DNA from: an uncultured Allomuricauda sp.
GTDB lineage: Bacteria; Bacteroidota; Bacteroidia; Flavobacteriales; Flavobacteriaceae
Assembly (NCBI RefSeq): GCF_947501165.1
Contig: NZ_CANMUU010000001.1
Coordinates: 682,001-746,000 of the forward strand
Reading direction: 5' to 3'
Length of the DNA: 64,000 nt
The position numbers and the translations under genes are program-made. Position 1 is the stretch's first letter. The number at the start of each line of letters is the position of its first letter. Shown piece after piece: positions 16,448-25,295 of the stretch. The notes under the pieces are model-generated. The model ran no database searches. It was not told the DNA's origin and worked only from the letters and a program-made list of their open reading frames with translations.

Positions 16448-19291
16448 ATGAGACCTTTATTACTTCCGTTACTCCTTTTCATCTTTCAGCTTTCCATAGG
16501 CCAAAAACCAGCAACGCCTGCTAATGTGGTTATGGATGCACTGAAAGAAAAAACCAAAATGGCTCAGACTTCCTTGGTGAAGAATATCCCCTTAAAAAAC
16601 ATAGGCCCTTCTGTAATGAGCGGAAGAGTGGTAGACCTTGAAGTAAATCCAAATGACCCTACAAAGTTTTATGTGGCCTATGCCTCTGGTGGTCTATGGC
16701 ATACAAAGAACAATGGAATTTCCTTTACTCCAATTATGGATGCTTCGGAAACGCAAAACATTGGCGACATAGCAGTGGATTGGACCAACGGGACTCTTTG
16801 GGTAGGTACAGGTGAAAACAACTCTTCTCGCTCCTCCTATGCAGGTATAGGTATCTTGAAATCTTTGGATAGTGGAAAGACTTGGCAAAATATGGGGCTT
16901 TTAGATTCTCATCATATTGGTAGAATCCTTATTAATCCAAACAACTCTGATGAGGTTGTAGTAGGAGTAACGGGGCACCTATATTCTCCTAACCAGGAAC
17001 GAGGTGTTTACAAAACCACAGATGGGGGACAAACGTGGCAAAAGACATTGTTCATGGATGACGTCACGGGAATCATAGACTTGGCCCATTCACCCAATAA
17101 TTTCAATATTCAATTTGCTGCCGCTTGGCAAAAAGACAGAAAAGCGTGGAATTTCTCAGGCAATGGTTCTGCTTCGGGCATCTATAAAAGTACGGATGGT
17201 GGAAGCACTTGGAGTTTAGTTTCAAATGCTGAAAGCGGTTTCCCAACAGGGGACGGCGTCGGTAGAATTGGCTTGGCGGTTTTTGATGATTATACCGTTT
17301 ACGCCATTCACGATAGTCAATTCAGAAGAACAAAAAAAGACACCGAGAAAAAAGACGGTTTGACCAAGGAAGATTTCAAGTCGATGAGCAAAGATGCGTT
17401 TCTGGCACTAGAGGATAAAAAGCTTAATGATTTTCTCAAAACCAATGGTTTTCAAGAAAAATATCGCGCTGAAAATGTAAAGCAAATGGTACGTAGCGGG
17501 GCAGTGCAACCGGTTGATCTGGCCAAGTACTTGGAAAATGCCAACTCCCTACTTTTTGATACCCCTGTGATAGGGGCCGAAGTGTATCGAAGTGATGATG
17601 CCGGTGCGACATGGAACAAAATGAATGAGAATTATATCGATGACCTTTTCTATAGCTATGGCTATTACTTTGCGCAAATACGAGTAGACCCAAGTAATAA
17701 GGACAGAATTTATCTGGCTGGTGTCCCGCTCATAAAATCTGAGGATGCCGGAAAAACCTACACTTCCATAAGTAAGGAAAACGTGCATGCCGATCACCAT
17801 GCACTGTGGATCAACCCCAATAGACCGGGTCATTTGATAAATGGAAACGATGGTGGGGTCAACATCACCTATGACGACGGTGAAAGTTGGATGAAGAACA
17901 ATTCACCCAAGGTAGGGCAGTTCTATGCGATTAACGTGGACCATGAAACCCCATATAATGTGTATGGAGGGCTTCAAGACAATGGGGTTTGGAAAGGAGC
18001 TCATAACAATACGGAAGACAGCCGATGGCAGCAGACCGGGAAAAACCCTTGGCAGATGATCATGGGAGGTGATGGCATGCAGGTACAGATTGATAACCGA
18101 AACTCCAACATCGTCTACACCGGTTTCCAGTTTGGGAACTATTACAGATTAAATCTTGAGGATGGTTCTAGAAAATACATTCAGCCTAAACATGAATTGG
18201 GTGAATCTCCCTATCGATTTAATTGGCAAACCCCCATTTTACTTTCAAAACATAATCAGGATATTTTTTATTTGGGAGGAAATAAATTGCACCGTTCCTT
18301 GAATCAGGGAGAAGACTGGGAAACCATTTCTGGAGATTTGACCCAAGGGGGTAAAAAAGGAAATGTAGCATACGGTACACTAACAACCATTTCGGAATCA
18401 CCTTTTGCTTTTGGATTGCTATACGTAGGAAGTGATGATGGACTCATCCATGTTTCCAAAAGTGGGGGCGGCAGTTGGGAGAGTGTATCCAATCCACTTC
18501 CTAAAGATTTATGGGTTAGTGAAGTAGCTGCTTCTATGCATAAAAAAGAAAGGGTATATGCTGCGCTCAATGGGTATCGTTGGGACGATTTTACTCCTTA
18601 TATATATGTAAGTGAAGATTATGGAAAATCATGGAAGAACATTTCAGTAAATATTCCTAGTTCACCCGTGAACGCTTTGGTAGAAGATCCAAAAAATGAA
18701 AATCTAATTTTTGCTGGTACCGATAATGGTCTTTATGTTTCATTCAATCGTGGAGAGTCTTGGGAGTTGATGCAAAATGGGATGCCCAATGTAGCGGTCC
18801 ATGATTTGGTCATTCAACCAAAAGCCAACCATCTTTTGATTGGAACCCATGGAAGAAGCATTTACAAGGTGGATATTTCGTCATTGCAGAAAGTAACTCC
18901 TAAAGTTATGGATGCCAAGTTGACCGTTTTTGAGGTTGAAAACATAAAGCATTCGAAAAGCTGGGGAAATTCTTGGAGTTCTTGGATAAAACCAAATACT
19001 CCTGGTGTGGACATTCACTTTTATTCTTCGGCTGCTGGTCCCGTTCATGCCAGTATACAAACAGCAAATGGTACAGAGGTAAGCTCAACAGCTATTGAGG
19101 CGGATAAGGGGATAAATATTTTATCCTATGATTTGGCCTTTTCTAAAAAAGGAAAGAGCAACTTCTTGAAAAAGAATAAAATGAAATTGGAAGAAGCCAA
19201 AAATGGTAAAACGTATTTACCCAAGGGAAGTTACTCAGTCAAGGTTTTTGGTAATGGTCAAACTGAAAATATAGAGTTTAAGATAGAGTAA
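16448..19291 (+). CDS. Secreted BNR/sortilin-like repeat protein (VPS10-type propeller)
   Basis: This 947-residue protein has a signal peptide (MRPLLLPLLLFIFQLSIGQ). It contains about ten Asp-box (BNR) motifs, including SLDSGKTWQ, TTDGGQTWQ, STDGGSTWS, SDDAGATWN, SEDAGKTYT, YDDGESWM, SEDYGKSWK and FNRGESWE, which build large beta-propellers. It is usually annotated as 'glycosyl hydrolase' or 'WD40/YVTN/BNR-like', but I see no clear catalytic site. A charged insert (about 290-350) interrupts the propeller. The GNAT gene follows after 3 bp. No T9SS C-terminal domain is evident. Confidence 0.85.
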   Translation: MRPLLLPLLLFIFQLSIGQKPATPANVVMDALKEKTKMAQTSLVKNIPLKNIGPSVMSGRVVDLEVNPNDPTKFYVAYASGGLWHTKNNGISFTPIMDASETQNIGDIAVDWTNGTLWVGTGENNSSRSSYAGIGILKSLDSGKTWQNMGLLDSHHIGRILINPNNSDEVVVGVTGHLYSPNQERGVYKTTDGGQTWQKTLFMDDVTGIIDLAHSPNNFNIQFAAAWQKDRKAWNFSGNGSASGIYKSTDGGSTWSLVSNAESGFPTGDGVGRIGLAVFDDYTVYAIHDSQFRRTKKDTEKKDGLTKEDFKSMSKDAFLALEDKKLNDFLKTNGFQEKYRAENVKQMVRSGAVQPVDLAKYLENANSLLFDTPVIGAEVYRSDDAGATWNKMNENYIDDLFYSYGYYFAQIRVDPSNKDRIYLAGVPLIKSEDAGKTYTSISKENVHADHHALWINPNRPGHLINGNDGGVNITYDDGESWMKNNSPKVGQFYAINVDHETPYNVYGGLQDNGVWKGAHNNTEDSRWQQTGKNPWQMIMGGDGMQVQIDNRNSNIVYTGFQFGNYYRLNLEDGSRKYIQPKHELGESPYRFNWQTPILLSKHNQDIFYLGGNKLHRSLNQGEDWETISGDLTQGGKKGNVAYGTLTTISESPFAFGLLYVGSDDGLIHVSKSGGGSWESVSNPLPKDLWVSEVAASMHKKERVYAALNGYRWDDFTPYIYVSEDYGKSWKNISVNIPSSPVNALVEDPKNENLIFAGTDNGLYVSFNRGESWELMQNGMPNVAVHDLVIQPKANHLLIGTHGRSIYKVDISSLQKVTPKVMDAKLTVFEVENIKHSKSWGNSWSSWIKPNTPGVDIHFYSSAAGPVHASIQTANGTEVSSTAIEADKGINILSYDLAFSKKGKSNFLKKNKMKLEEAKNGKTYLPKGSYSVKVFGNGQTENIEFKIE

Positions 19292-19294
19292 AAT

Positions 19295-19768
19295 ATGTCG
19301 TTCAGTATTGAGAAAGCCACAGCCGGATATGATGATGTATTGCTTCGCCTGTATAAAGTAGTAGCAGAATTCCCAGACGGAATCATCCGAAAAAATGATG
19401 AGATTACTTCAGATTATATCGAAAGTTTTTATTCCAAATCATTAAAAAAAGGGTTGATGTTCTTTGCAAAAAAAGATGGTATGATTATCGGTGAAATTCA
19501 TGCCTACACGCCTGATATTCTTGCCTTTCAGCACATACTGACCGACTTAACAATAGTAATACATCCTGACTTTCAGGGAAGAGGAGTTGGCAGGAAGCTT
19601 TTTAAAGCTTTTTTGCAAGAAGTCTCTGAAAGACTAAAACACATCCTTCGCATAGAATTGTATACTCGTGAACATAATTCACGTAATGTAGCTTTTTATG
19701 AAAGTCTTGGGTTTATAAACGAAGGAAGACAGAAACATAAAATCTTTCTTTCTCCGAATAAACTCTAA
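19295..19768 (+). CDS. GNAT-family N-acetyltransferase
   Basis: This 157-residue protein has the acetyl-CoA loop QGRGVGRKLFKAFL (residues 94 onward) preceded by beta-strand LTIVIHPDF, and the late motif NVAFYESLGFINEG. The substrate is unknown. It begins 3 bp after the BNR-repeat gene and may be co-transcribed with it. Confidence 0.88.
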   Translation: MSFSIEKATAGYDDVLLRLYKVVAEFPDGIIRKNDEITSDYIESFYSKSLKKGLMFFAKKDGMIIGEIHAYTPDILAFQHILTDLTIVIHPDFQGRGVGRKLFKAFLQEVSERLKHILRIELYTREHNSRNVAFYESLGFINEGRQKHKIFLSPNKL

Positions 19769-19815
19769 ACCCCTTTACACATGGCCTGGTTCAACCCTAA
19801 CTATACTCCTGATAA

Positions 19816-20205
19816 ATGGAATTAAATCTTAGCATCCCTGCGCTTCTTTTTCCGGCCATCTCCTTGACCATGCTGGCTTACAATGCTAGATACTTGGCCA
19901 TTGCCGGTCTTATTCGTCAGCTGCATAAACAGTTTGAGGAAACCGAAGATTCCCCACTGAAAAAACAGATTGATTCCCTTAGAAAAAGGCTGGATATCAT
20001 TAAAAATATGCAGGCTACAGCCATTATAAGTTTTTTGTTGGCAGCAGTGACCATGTTCTTAATCTATGTTGAGCTCATGGTTTGGGCCAATATTGTTTTT
20101 GGTATCAGCCTTATCTTCTTAATGGTCTCCTTAATTCTTTCGCTTATAGAAGTACAACTTTCTACCAAAGCTTTGGGCATACAATTGAGCAATATGGAAA
20201 AATGA
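19816..20205 (+). CDS. DUF2721 membrane protein
   Basis: This 129-residue protein has an N-terminal hydrophobic helix (IPALLFPAISLTMLAYNARY), a charged helical middle (LHKQFEETEDSPLKKQIDSL) and two further membrane helices. The layout and sequence fit DUF2721, small inner-membrane proteins of unknown role. It follows the GNAT gene by 47 bp on the same strand. Confidence 0.75.
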   Translation: MELNLSIPALLFPAISLTMLAYNARYLAIAGLIRQLHKQFEETEDSPLKKQIDSLRKRLDIIKNMQATAIISFLLAAVTMFLIYVELMVWANIVFGISLIFLMVSLILSLIEVQLSTKALGIQLSNMEK

Positions 20206-20327
20206 TTATGGATTTTGCCCAATGCAATTAGGGGTTTTTATCAGTTCTTTTTGATAAAAAGCATAGATATTAACAATAAATCTTTCAATATCTGCCTATG
20301 AAAGTGGGTTTGGTATCCTAGTTTTAC

Positions 20328-20357
20328 TATTTTTGGAGACTTCCCCTTATTTAGGGG
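20328..20357 (+). promoter_or_regulatory. Promoter element and 5' hairpin before the SpoIIAA-like gene
   Basis: TATTTTTG (20328-20335) matches the -7 consensus. Just where transcription should begin lies CCCCTTATTTAGGGG (20343-20357), which can form a 5-bp stem at the very 5' end of the mRNA. The gene's ATG is at 20382. Confidence 0.45.
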
Positions 20358-20381
20358 TTCTACTTTTCATCGTTGGAAAAA

Positions 20382-20810
20382 ATGAAACGGGTACGGGAAA
20401 TAGAATTCTTTAAAAACATTCGAGAAATCAGAGAATACGAGTTTGGTATTTTCTATTTTTTTGACAATCTGGTCATTTCTGAAATCAATGAAGGCGTTCA
20501 CTTTGATTGGGAAATGGCGACAAAAGCAGTAGATGCTGCCTATGAAGTCATTGGCAGGGATAACCCCATCGCTTATATTTCCAATCGTGTAAACAGCTAT
20601 TCCGTAGTAGCCGCAGATTGGAGAAGGTTTTACTTCAATAGACACCAGTTAGATTTATACTCCGTTGTGGGGAGTACCCAAGGAAATTTTGCAAGCTTGG
20701 TATTGGAACGCATGTTTTTTCGAAACAACATCAGACAGTTTTCTGACTTGGATGAGGCCATTGAATGGAGCTTATCCAAATTGGAAGAACAGAAAGAGAT
20801 TACACAATAA
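20382..20810 (+). CDS. SpoIIAA/STAS-like hypothetical protein
   Basis: From ATG 20382 this is a 142-residue soluble protein, beginning MKRVREIEFF. Its pattern of short strands, a central helix (FDWEMATKAVDAAYEV) and the segment PIAYISNRVNSYSV resembles SpoIIAA/STAS-like flavobacterial proteins. I cannot assign a function. A TTG at 20373 would add three residues but ATG is preferred. It is convergent with the aspartoacylase-like gene. Confidence 0.65.
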   Translation: MKRVREIEFFKNIREIREYEFGIFYFFDNLVISEINEGVHFDWEMATKAVDAAYEVIGRDNPIAYISNRVNSYSVVAADWRRFYFNRHQLDLYSVVGSTQGNFASLVLERMFFRNNIRQFSDLDEAIEWSLSKLEEQKEITQ

Positions 20811-20821
20811 TTCCAACAATT

Positions 20822-21781
20822 CTATTGCCCCATATGAAAAAGGGCATCTCCTTGATTCACTACCGCTTGGTGATTTATACAAAAAACATAGCCTTCAAAC
20901 GGAGCGCTGATTCTTCGGTTTTTTTTCGCAAAGGTATCAGTAATCACTCCCAGTTCCTGTCCTTTATCCACATATGAGCCATTAAAAATCGAAGGGACAA
21001 ACATTCCGGACCTTGAAGCCCTAATCCATCTTCGTTTTTTCAACTCTACTGATGGTTTCTTTTTGAGCTTTCCTTCCTTCGGAAGCATTTTATGCCCGAC
21101 CAAGACCCTATAAATACCTTCCATTCCTGAATTAATGGCATCCTCATCAAAACGCATACTTTCCCCGCCCTCAAAAACGATAGTAGGGATTCCCATTTTG
21201 AAAGTAGCTTTTCTGAAAGTCCCTTGAATGAGTCGTGAAGCAAAACAAAAAGGGGCATTGAACATTTCTGCCAGTGACCTGCTGATTTCATCTGTTTCGG
21301 TAAAGCGTACCTGAGGATAATTGTTGCGCTGCGCACCTCCTGTGTGCAAATCAATGGCAAAATCCACATGCGGTAGTATTTCCGAAGTGTAACTATGTGC
21401 AATTCTGCTTGCCAAAGAACCTGTTTTACTACCGGGGAAACTGCGGTTCACATCCTTCCCATCTGGCACATCCCTTGAAAAATGAATGAAACCGAAAACA
21501 TTGAGAATCGGTACCACAATTGCCGCTCCGCGTTTGACATGGAACATATTCTGCTCCAACATCCGCCTTAAGGTTTCAACACCGTTGATTTCATCCCCGT
21601 GTAATCCTGCCTGAACCAGAACGGTTGGGCCAGGCTTTTTTGAGTTAAAAACGTGAACGGGAATATCAATCAATGTTCCTGTTGGGAGTCTGGCAATTTT
21701 AATCTGTACCAAGCTGTTTTCGCCAGGCGCTATAGCCTTGTTGTTGATTACAATGGTCTTATTTTCTTTTCCTGAATGCAT
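20822..21781 (-). CDS. Succinylglutamate desuccinylase/aspartoacylase-like metalloprotein
   Basis: This 319-residue protein belongs to the AstE/AspA zinc carboxypeptidase-like family. The zinc site is H61 and E64 in LVQAGLHGDEINGVE, plus the His of AIDLHTGGAQRNNYPQVR; VFEGGESMRF follows. The C-terminal part has a biotinyl-like fold (GSYVDKGQELGVITD, SAPFEGYVFCI). Its start overlaps the end of rimK by 23 bp. rimK/aspartoacylase pairs occur in many bacteria and suggest a linked role in trimming or recycling of ligated amino acids, but the substrate is not known. Confidence 0.85.
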   Translation of the reverse strand: MHSGKENKTIVINNKAIAPGENSLVQIKIARLPTGTLIDIPVHVFNSKKPGPTVLVQAGLHGDEINGVETLRRMLEQNMFHVKRGAAIVVPILNVFGFIHFSRDVPDGKDVNRSFPGSKTGSLASRIAHSYTSEILPHVDFAIDLHTGGAQRNNYPQVRFTETDEISRSLAEMFNAPFCFASRLIQGTFRKATFKMGIPTIVFEGGESMRFDEDAINSGMEGIYRVLVGHKMLPKEGKLKKKPSVELKKRRWIRASRSGMFVPSIFNGSYVDKGQELGVITDTFAKKNRRISAPFEGYVFCINHQAVVNQGDALFHMGQ

Positions 21782-22649
21782 TTTTCTCTACATACTGAAT
21801 TATATGTTTGGCCACATTGACATTGGTAGCAGCCTCAATTCCCTTAAGACCAGGTGACGCATTGACCTCCAATAAAAGAGGCCCCTTTTTTGACCTTATC
21901 AAATCAACACCGGCCACACCAAGTCCCAGATATTTTGTGGCATTCAGGGCAATATGTATTTCTTTAGAGGTTGGTTGAATAGCTTCCGTATCTGCACCTC
22001 GATGAACATTGGATCTAAACTCATCCATATCACTTTTACGTTTCATACTTGCCACAACTTTATCTCCAACCACTATCAATCGAATGTCCTCCCCCTCGGC
22101 CTCTTCAATAAATTGCTGTAACAAAATACTCGTGTCCATTTTGTACAATGTGTCAATAATGGATTTTGCCGATTTTTTGGTTTCTGCCAAAATCACGCCT
22201 AACCCATGGGTGCCTTCTTGAAGTTTGATGATGACTGGTGGGCCTCCCAACATTCTAATTTGTTCCTCAATGTTATCTGGATTAATGGAGAAAAGGGTCT
22301 GTGGTATTGGAATACCCTTGCGAGCCATTATCTGTAGTGTTCTGACTTTATTTCGGGCGCGTGTAATTCCTAATGATCTTGCTGTACTAAAAACATGGTT
22401 CATCTCAAATTGTTTTACAATGGCCGAACCATGTCGAGTCACTTTTGCTCCAATGCGAGGGATAATGGCATCAAATTCGTCAGTAACGTTGTCTTCCCCA
22501 AAATAAATTTGAGGTTTGTTCTCACCTAATTTGACCGAACACTTGGTGTGATCTATCAGCTCAACATAGTGCCCTAGGTTTTGAGCTTCTTCCACTATTC
22601 TTCTGGTAGAATGTACATTTAAACTGACCGATAAAATTGCAATGTCCAT
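21759..22649 (-). CDS. rimK: RimK-like ATP-grasp ligase
   Basis: This 296-residue ATP-grasp enzyme resembles ribosomal protein S6:L-glutamate ligase. Visible motifs are VIIKLQEGTHGLGVILAET, SILLQQFIEEAEGEDIRLIV and LLLEVNASPGLKGIE. RimK adds glutamates to the S6 C-terminus or makes poly-glutamate peptides. It is the first gene of an overlapping pair with the aspartoacylase-like gene. Target specificity cannot be read from the sequence. Confidence 0.9.
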   Translation of the reverse strand: MDIAILSVSLNVHSTRRIVEEAQNLGHYVELIDHTKCSVKLGENKPQIYFGEDNVTDEFDAIIPRIGAKVTRHGSAIVKQFEMNHVFSTARSLGITRARNKVRTLQIMARKGIPIPQTLFSINPDNIEEQIRMLGGPPVIIKLQEGTHGLGVILAETKKSAKSIIDTLYKMDTSILLQQFIEEAEGEDIRLIVVGDKVVASMKRKSDMDEFRSNVHRGADTEAIQPTSKEIHIALNATKYLGLGVAGVDLIRSKKGPLLLEVNASPGLKGIEAATNVNVAKHIIQYVEKNAFRKRK

Positions 22650-22756
22650 TGGAACTGAACGCTAATCTTAAACTTCTGTAATATCGTTTAAAAAAATTAA
22701 ATCTTGTAGTGGTTTGCTATCCAATTACTACAAATTAGGTGAAGAAGTGCTAGAAT

Positions 22757-24274
22757 TTATGCCACTTTGGGCAAGTTTACTTCTACTAAAGTGCCCATTG
22801 CTTTTTTGTCGATTGTGTTATATAAGTCTTTAATAAAGTACGTGAGGGGTTTCCCTAACTTTTTGCTGAACAGTTCCATTCGGTCCTTGGTCAACGATAA
22901 CCCTAAGGACTCTTTCCCAAAAACGTTTTTGGTGTTGCGCAGTTTGACCGCCTCCCTGCCTATACCATTGTCTTCAATTTCAATTTTTACCATTTTTGAA
23001 TCATTACGTTTATGCACTCTTATGGTGAGGTTCTTTTCTCCTTCCTTAGTCAAAAGTCCATGCCAAATGGCATTTTCCACAAAGGGTTGTAAAAAAAGTG
23101 GAGGAACCATAATCTCTTGAAGACGAAGGTTCTCATCTGCTTCAATCTTAAATTGAATATCATTCTTGAATCTGTTATTTTCAATTTCCACATAAACTTT
23201 TAAGATGTCCAATTCCTCTTCAAGTGAAATTTGTTCCTTTCTTGAGCTCTCCAAAATATTCCGTATCAACTTGGAAAACTTAGTCAGAAAATATATCGCC
23301 TTTTCCCTATCATTTTCAATAAAATAGGATTTGATGGAATTCATTGCATTAAAAATAAAATGAGGACTCATTTGACTACGAAGCGCATCCAGACGTAATT
23401 GGGAAAATTTGTTCTCAAGTGCCATGGTGAGCTTCTCCGTTCGCTCCCTATTGGCCTCAGCGGTAAGTTCAACGACATTGGATTTTGTTTGTCGCAATTC
23501 TTCGGAAAGTGTTCTATTCATACTATCCGTAATAATCTGATTTTCTTCCAATTGGGAAATGTACTTTTTCTGAATCTCATTGTTTTCAACATAGACCAGT
23601 TTTTGTTCCAACCCTATGGCCAAAGCAAAGAGAAGGCTTTCCACTAAAATACCTAAGTAAAGAATATAAAGGTATTGATCATTGACCCTAATGTTCTTGA
23701 TGGTGGAAATGAATAGTATCAGATAGGTAGTCCCCAACACGAGCATACCAGCAAAAATGTATTTTTTTATCATTATTTTCTGCTTGTACACCATGTAAAA
23801 CACCCAAAAGAATATGATGTACCCTGTTGGTATATACACCATCCCATGGAAATAATCTATCAAATAAGATTTAGGGTTCACCATTTGCACGGCATAGAGA
23901 ATCAAGTACAAAGGGGAAACAATTAAATAATAATACCCTATAATTCGTATGGCTTTTGGATGTTTCTCTTTGAGTCTCATTATAAGGATAATGAAATAGG
24001 TAAAGAGAAGTGTACCCAATAACTGGGTTGGGTAATGAATCCACCTGGAAAAACGCATCCCCAAATCAGATTCAAAAAATCCAGAAAAAAAGACCCCCTT
24101 AATATATCTGAGAAGGCTTATTCCACTCACAAGAGTATACAAACTATAAAGAAGAAAAAACAACTTTTTATGCTGGAAGTATTGTATAAGAAAAAATATA
24201 AAAAGGTAAAAAAGGACCACCACCACCATGAAGCCCAAACCATTCTCGTTGCTATTCTCTAAAAAATGCAGCAT
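22757..24274 (-). CDS. Seven-helix LytS-like sensor histidine kinase
   Basis: This 505-residue protein starts with about seven membrane helices (residues 15-225), followed by a coiled coil (about 225-290) and a His_kinase domain with H305 in QMSPHFIFNAMNSIK. The ATP-binding part is intact: PPLFLQPFVENAIWHG, IEIEDNGIGREA and KESLGLSLTKDRMELF. The membrane part resembles 7TMR-DISM without its periplasmic domain. It follows the LytTR regulator gene by 24 bp. Confidence 0.9.
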   Translation of the reverse strand: MLHFLENSNENGLGFMVVVVLFYLFIFFLIQYFQHKKLFFLLYSLYTLVSGISLLRYIKGVFFSGFFESDLGMRFSRWIHYPTQLLGTLLFTYFIILIMRLKEKHPKAIRIIGYYYLIVSPLYLILYAVQMVNPKSYLIDYFHGMVYIPTGYIIFFWVFYMVYKQKIMIKKYIFAGMLVLGTTYLILFISTIKNIRVNDQYLYILYLGILVESLLFALAIGLEQKLVYVENNEIQKKYISQLEENQIITDSMNRTLSEELRQTKSNVVELTAEANRERTEKLTMALENKFSQLRLDALRSQMSPHFIFNAMNSIKSYFIENDREKAIYFLTKFSKLIRNILESSRKEQISLEEELDILKVYVEIENNRFKNDIQFKIEADENLRLQEIMVPPLFLQPFVENAIWHGLLTKEGEKNLTIRVHKRNDSKMVKIEIEDNGIGREAVKLRNTKNVFGKESLGLSLTKDRMELFSKKLGKPLTYFIKDLYNTIDKKAMGTLVEVNLPKVA

Positions 24275-24298
24275 AGTCCAACTAGCCTTTGTGAAGTA

Positions 24299-25042
24299 TC
24301 AACAATGAACCATTTTTCTCAAAAAGGCATCTTTCTTTATTCGAGAGACCGAAATCTTCTTCTCGTTTGATAATACCACATATCCTTCTGCCCGAATGTA
24401 CTCTACAACTTTCAAAGTGTTTATAATAAAGGAGTTGTGAACTCTGAAAAAGGTACGCTCTGGAAGTAATGCCTCAACTTCCTTCAGTTTCTTGGATACG
24501 CAAAAGCTCTTTGAAGAATCCAAAAAGATGTGGGTATAGTTCCCGTCTGACTCACAATAGACTATATCATCAATTTTTGTGAAAAGTATTTTTCCGTTAA
24601 CCGGAAATTGGACCATTCTTTTCGCATTGGAATTTGTGAATGCATCCAGAGTTTCTTGAAACCGATTATGAAAACTGTTGGATAGGTTTTGCTTTTCCAG
24701 TTTTACAATAATGGACCTAATGTCATCTTCATCCACGGGTTTTAATAGATAATCAAGAGCACTTTCCTTAAATGCCTTTATGGCATATTGGTCATAGGCT
24801 GTGGTAAATACAATAGCAAAGTCTCTATATGCCAGTTTCTGTAATAGGGTAAACCCATTCATATCTGGCATTTCTATATCAAGAAAAACACAATCTGGTT
24901 TTAGGTAATTTATTCCTGATATCGCTTCAGTTGCCGAACTGAAGGTGTCTATCACCCGAATTTTATCTGGAAACTTCTGTAATTCGTAAGTAAGTCCATT
25001 GATTGCTCCAGATTCATCATCTACAATGACTGCTTTTATCAT
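24299..25042 (-). CDS. LytTR-family response regulator
   Basis: This 247-residue regulator has a receiver domain (DD at 8-9, D55 in CVFLDIEMPDMNG, Lys in YLLKPVDEDD) and a C-terminal LytTR domain (RTFFRVHNSFIINTLKVVEY). It is the first gene in an operon with the seven-helix kinase, the reverse order of the 10.9-12.7 kb pair. The divergent upstream region holds a long inverted repeat that could be its operator. Confidence 0.93.
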   Translation of the reverse strand: MIKAVIVDDESGAINGLTYELQKFPDKIRVIDTFSSATEAISGINYLKPDCVFLDIEMPDMNGFTLLQKLAYRDFAIVFTTAYDQYAIKAFKESALDYLLKPVDEDDIRSIIVKLEKQNLSNSFHNRFQETLDAFTNSNAKRMVQFPVNGKILFTKIDDIVYCESDGNYTHIFLDSSKSFCVSKKLKEVEALLPERTFFRVHNSFIINTLKVVEYIRAEGYVVLSNEKKISVSRIKKDAFLRKMVHC

Positions 25043-25116
25043 GGGGTTATACTTTTCAGCAAATTACATCAGCTTTTAACCCCTGAGACCCATTTTCTTA
25101 TAGATGGTTCACTACA

Positions 25117-25188
25117 GTGTATAAACCGCTTTTTTAGCTTATAGCGTGCATTTGGGGATTTTTTGGCTTAAAAAAGCAACATATACAC
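25117..25188. repeat. Long imperfect inverted repeat in divergent intergenic region
   Basis: The arm at 25117-25138 holds blocks GTGTATA and GCTTTTTT, and the arm at 25166-25188 holds their reverse complements AAAAAAGC and TATACAC. The four bases between the blocks do not match, and the outer GC/GC pair continues the stem. The spacer is 27 bases. It lies between the LytTR regulator start (25042) and the collagen-like gene (25296), so it may be a regulator site or an RNA hairpin. Confidence 0.6.
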
Positions 25189-25295
25189 TTTATCCCGTTC
25201 AATACAAAGTCGTTACCTCTTCATATAACCTAGCCGGATGGGTTCTATATCATGCATTTTAGTTTTACCTCCTCAATTTTAAATTAAAATGTGTT

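Noticed and set aside
19780..19824. 14-codon frame (MAWFNPNYTPDKWN) overlapping the DUF2721 start
   Set aside because: Too short to judge; it may be a leader peptide, but nothing beyond its position supports it.
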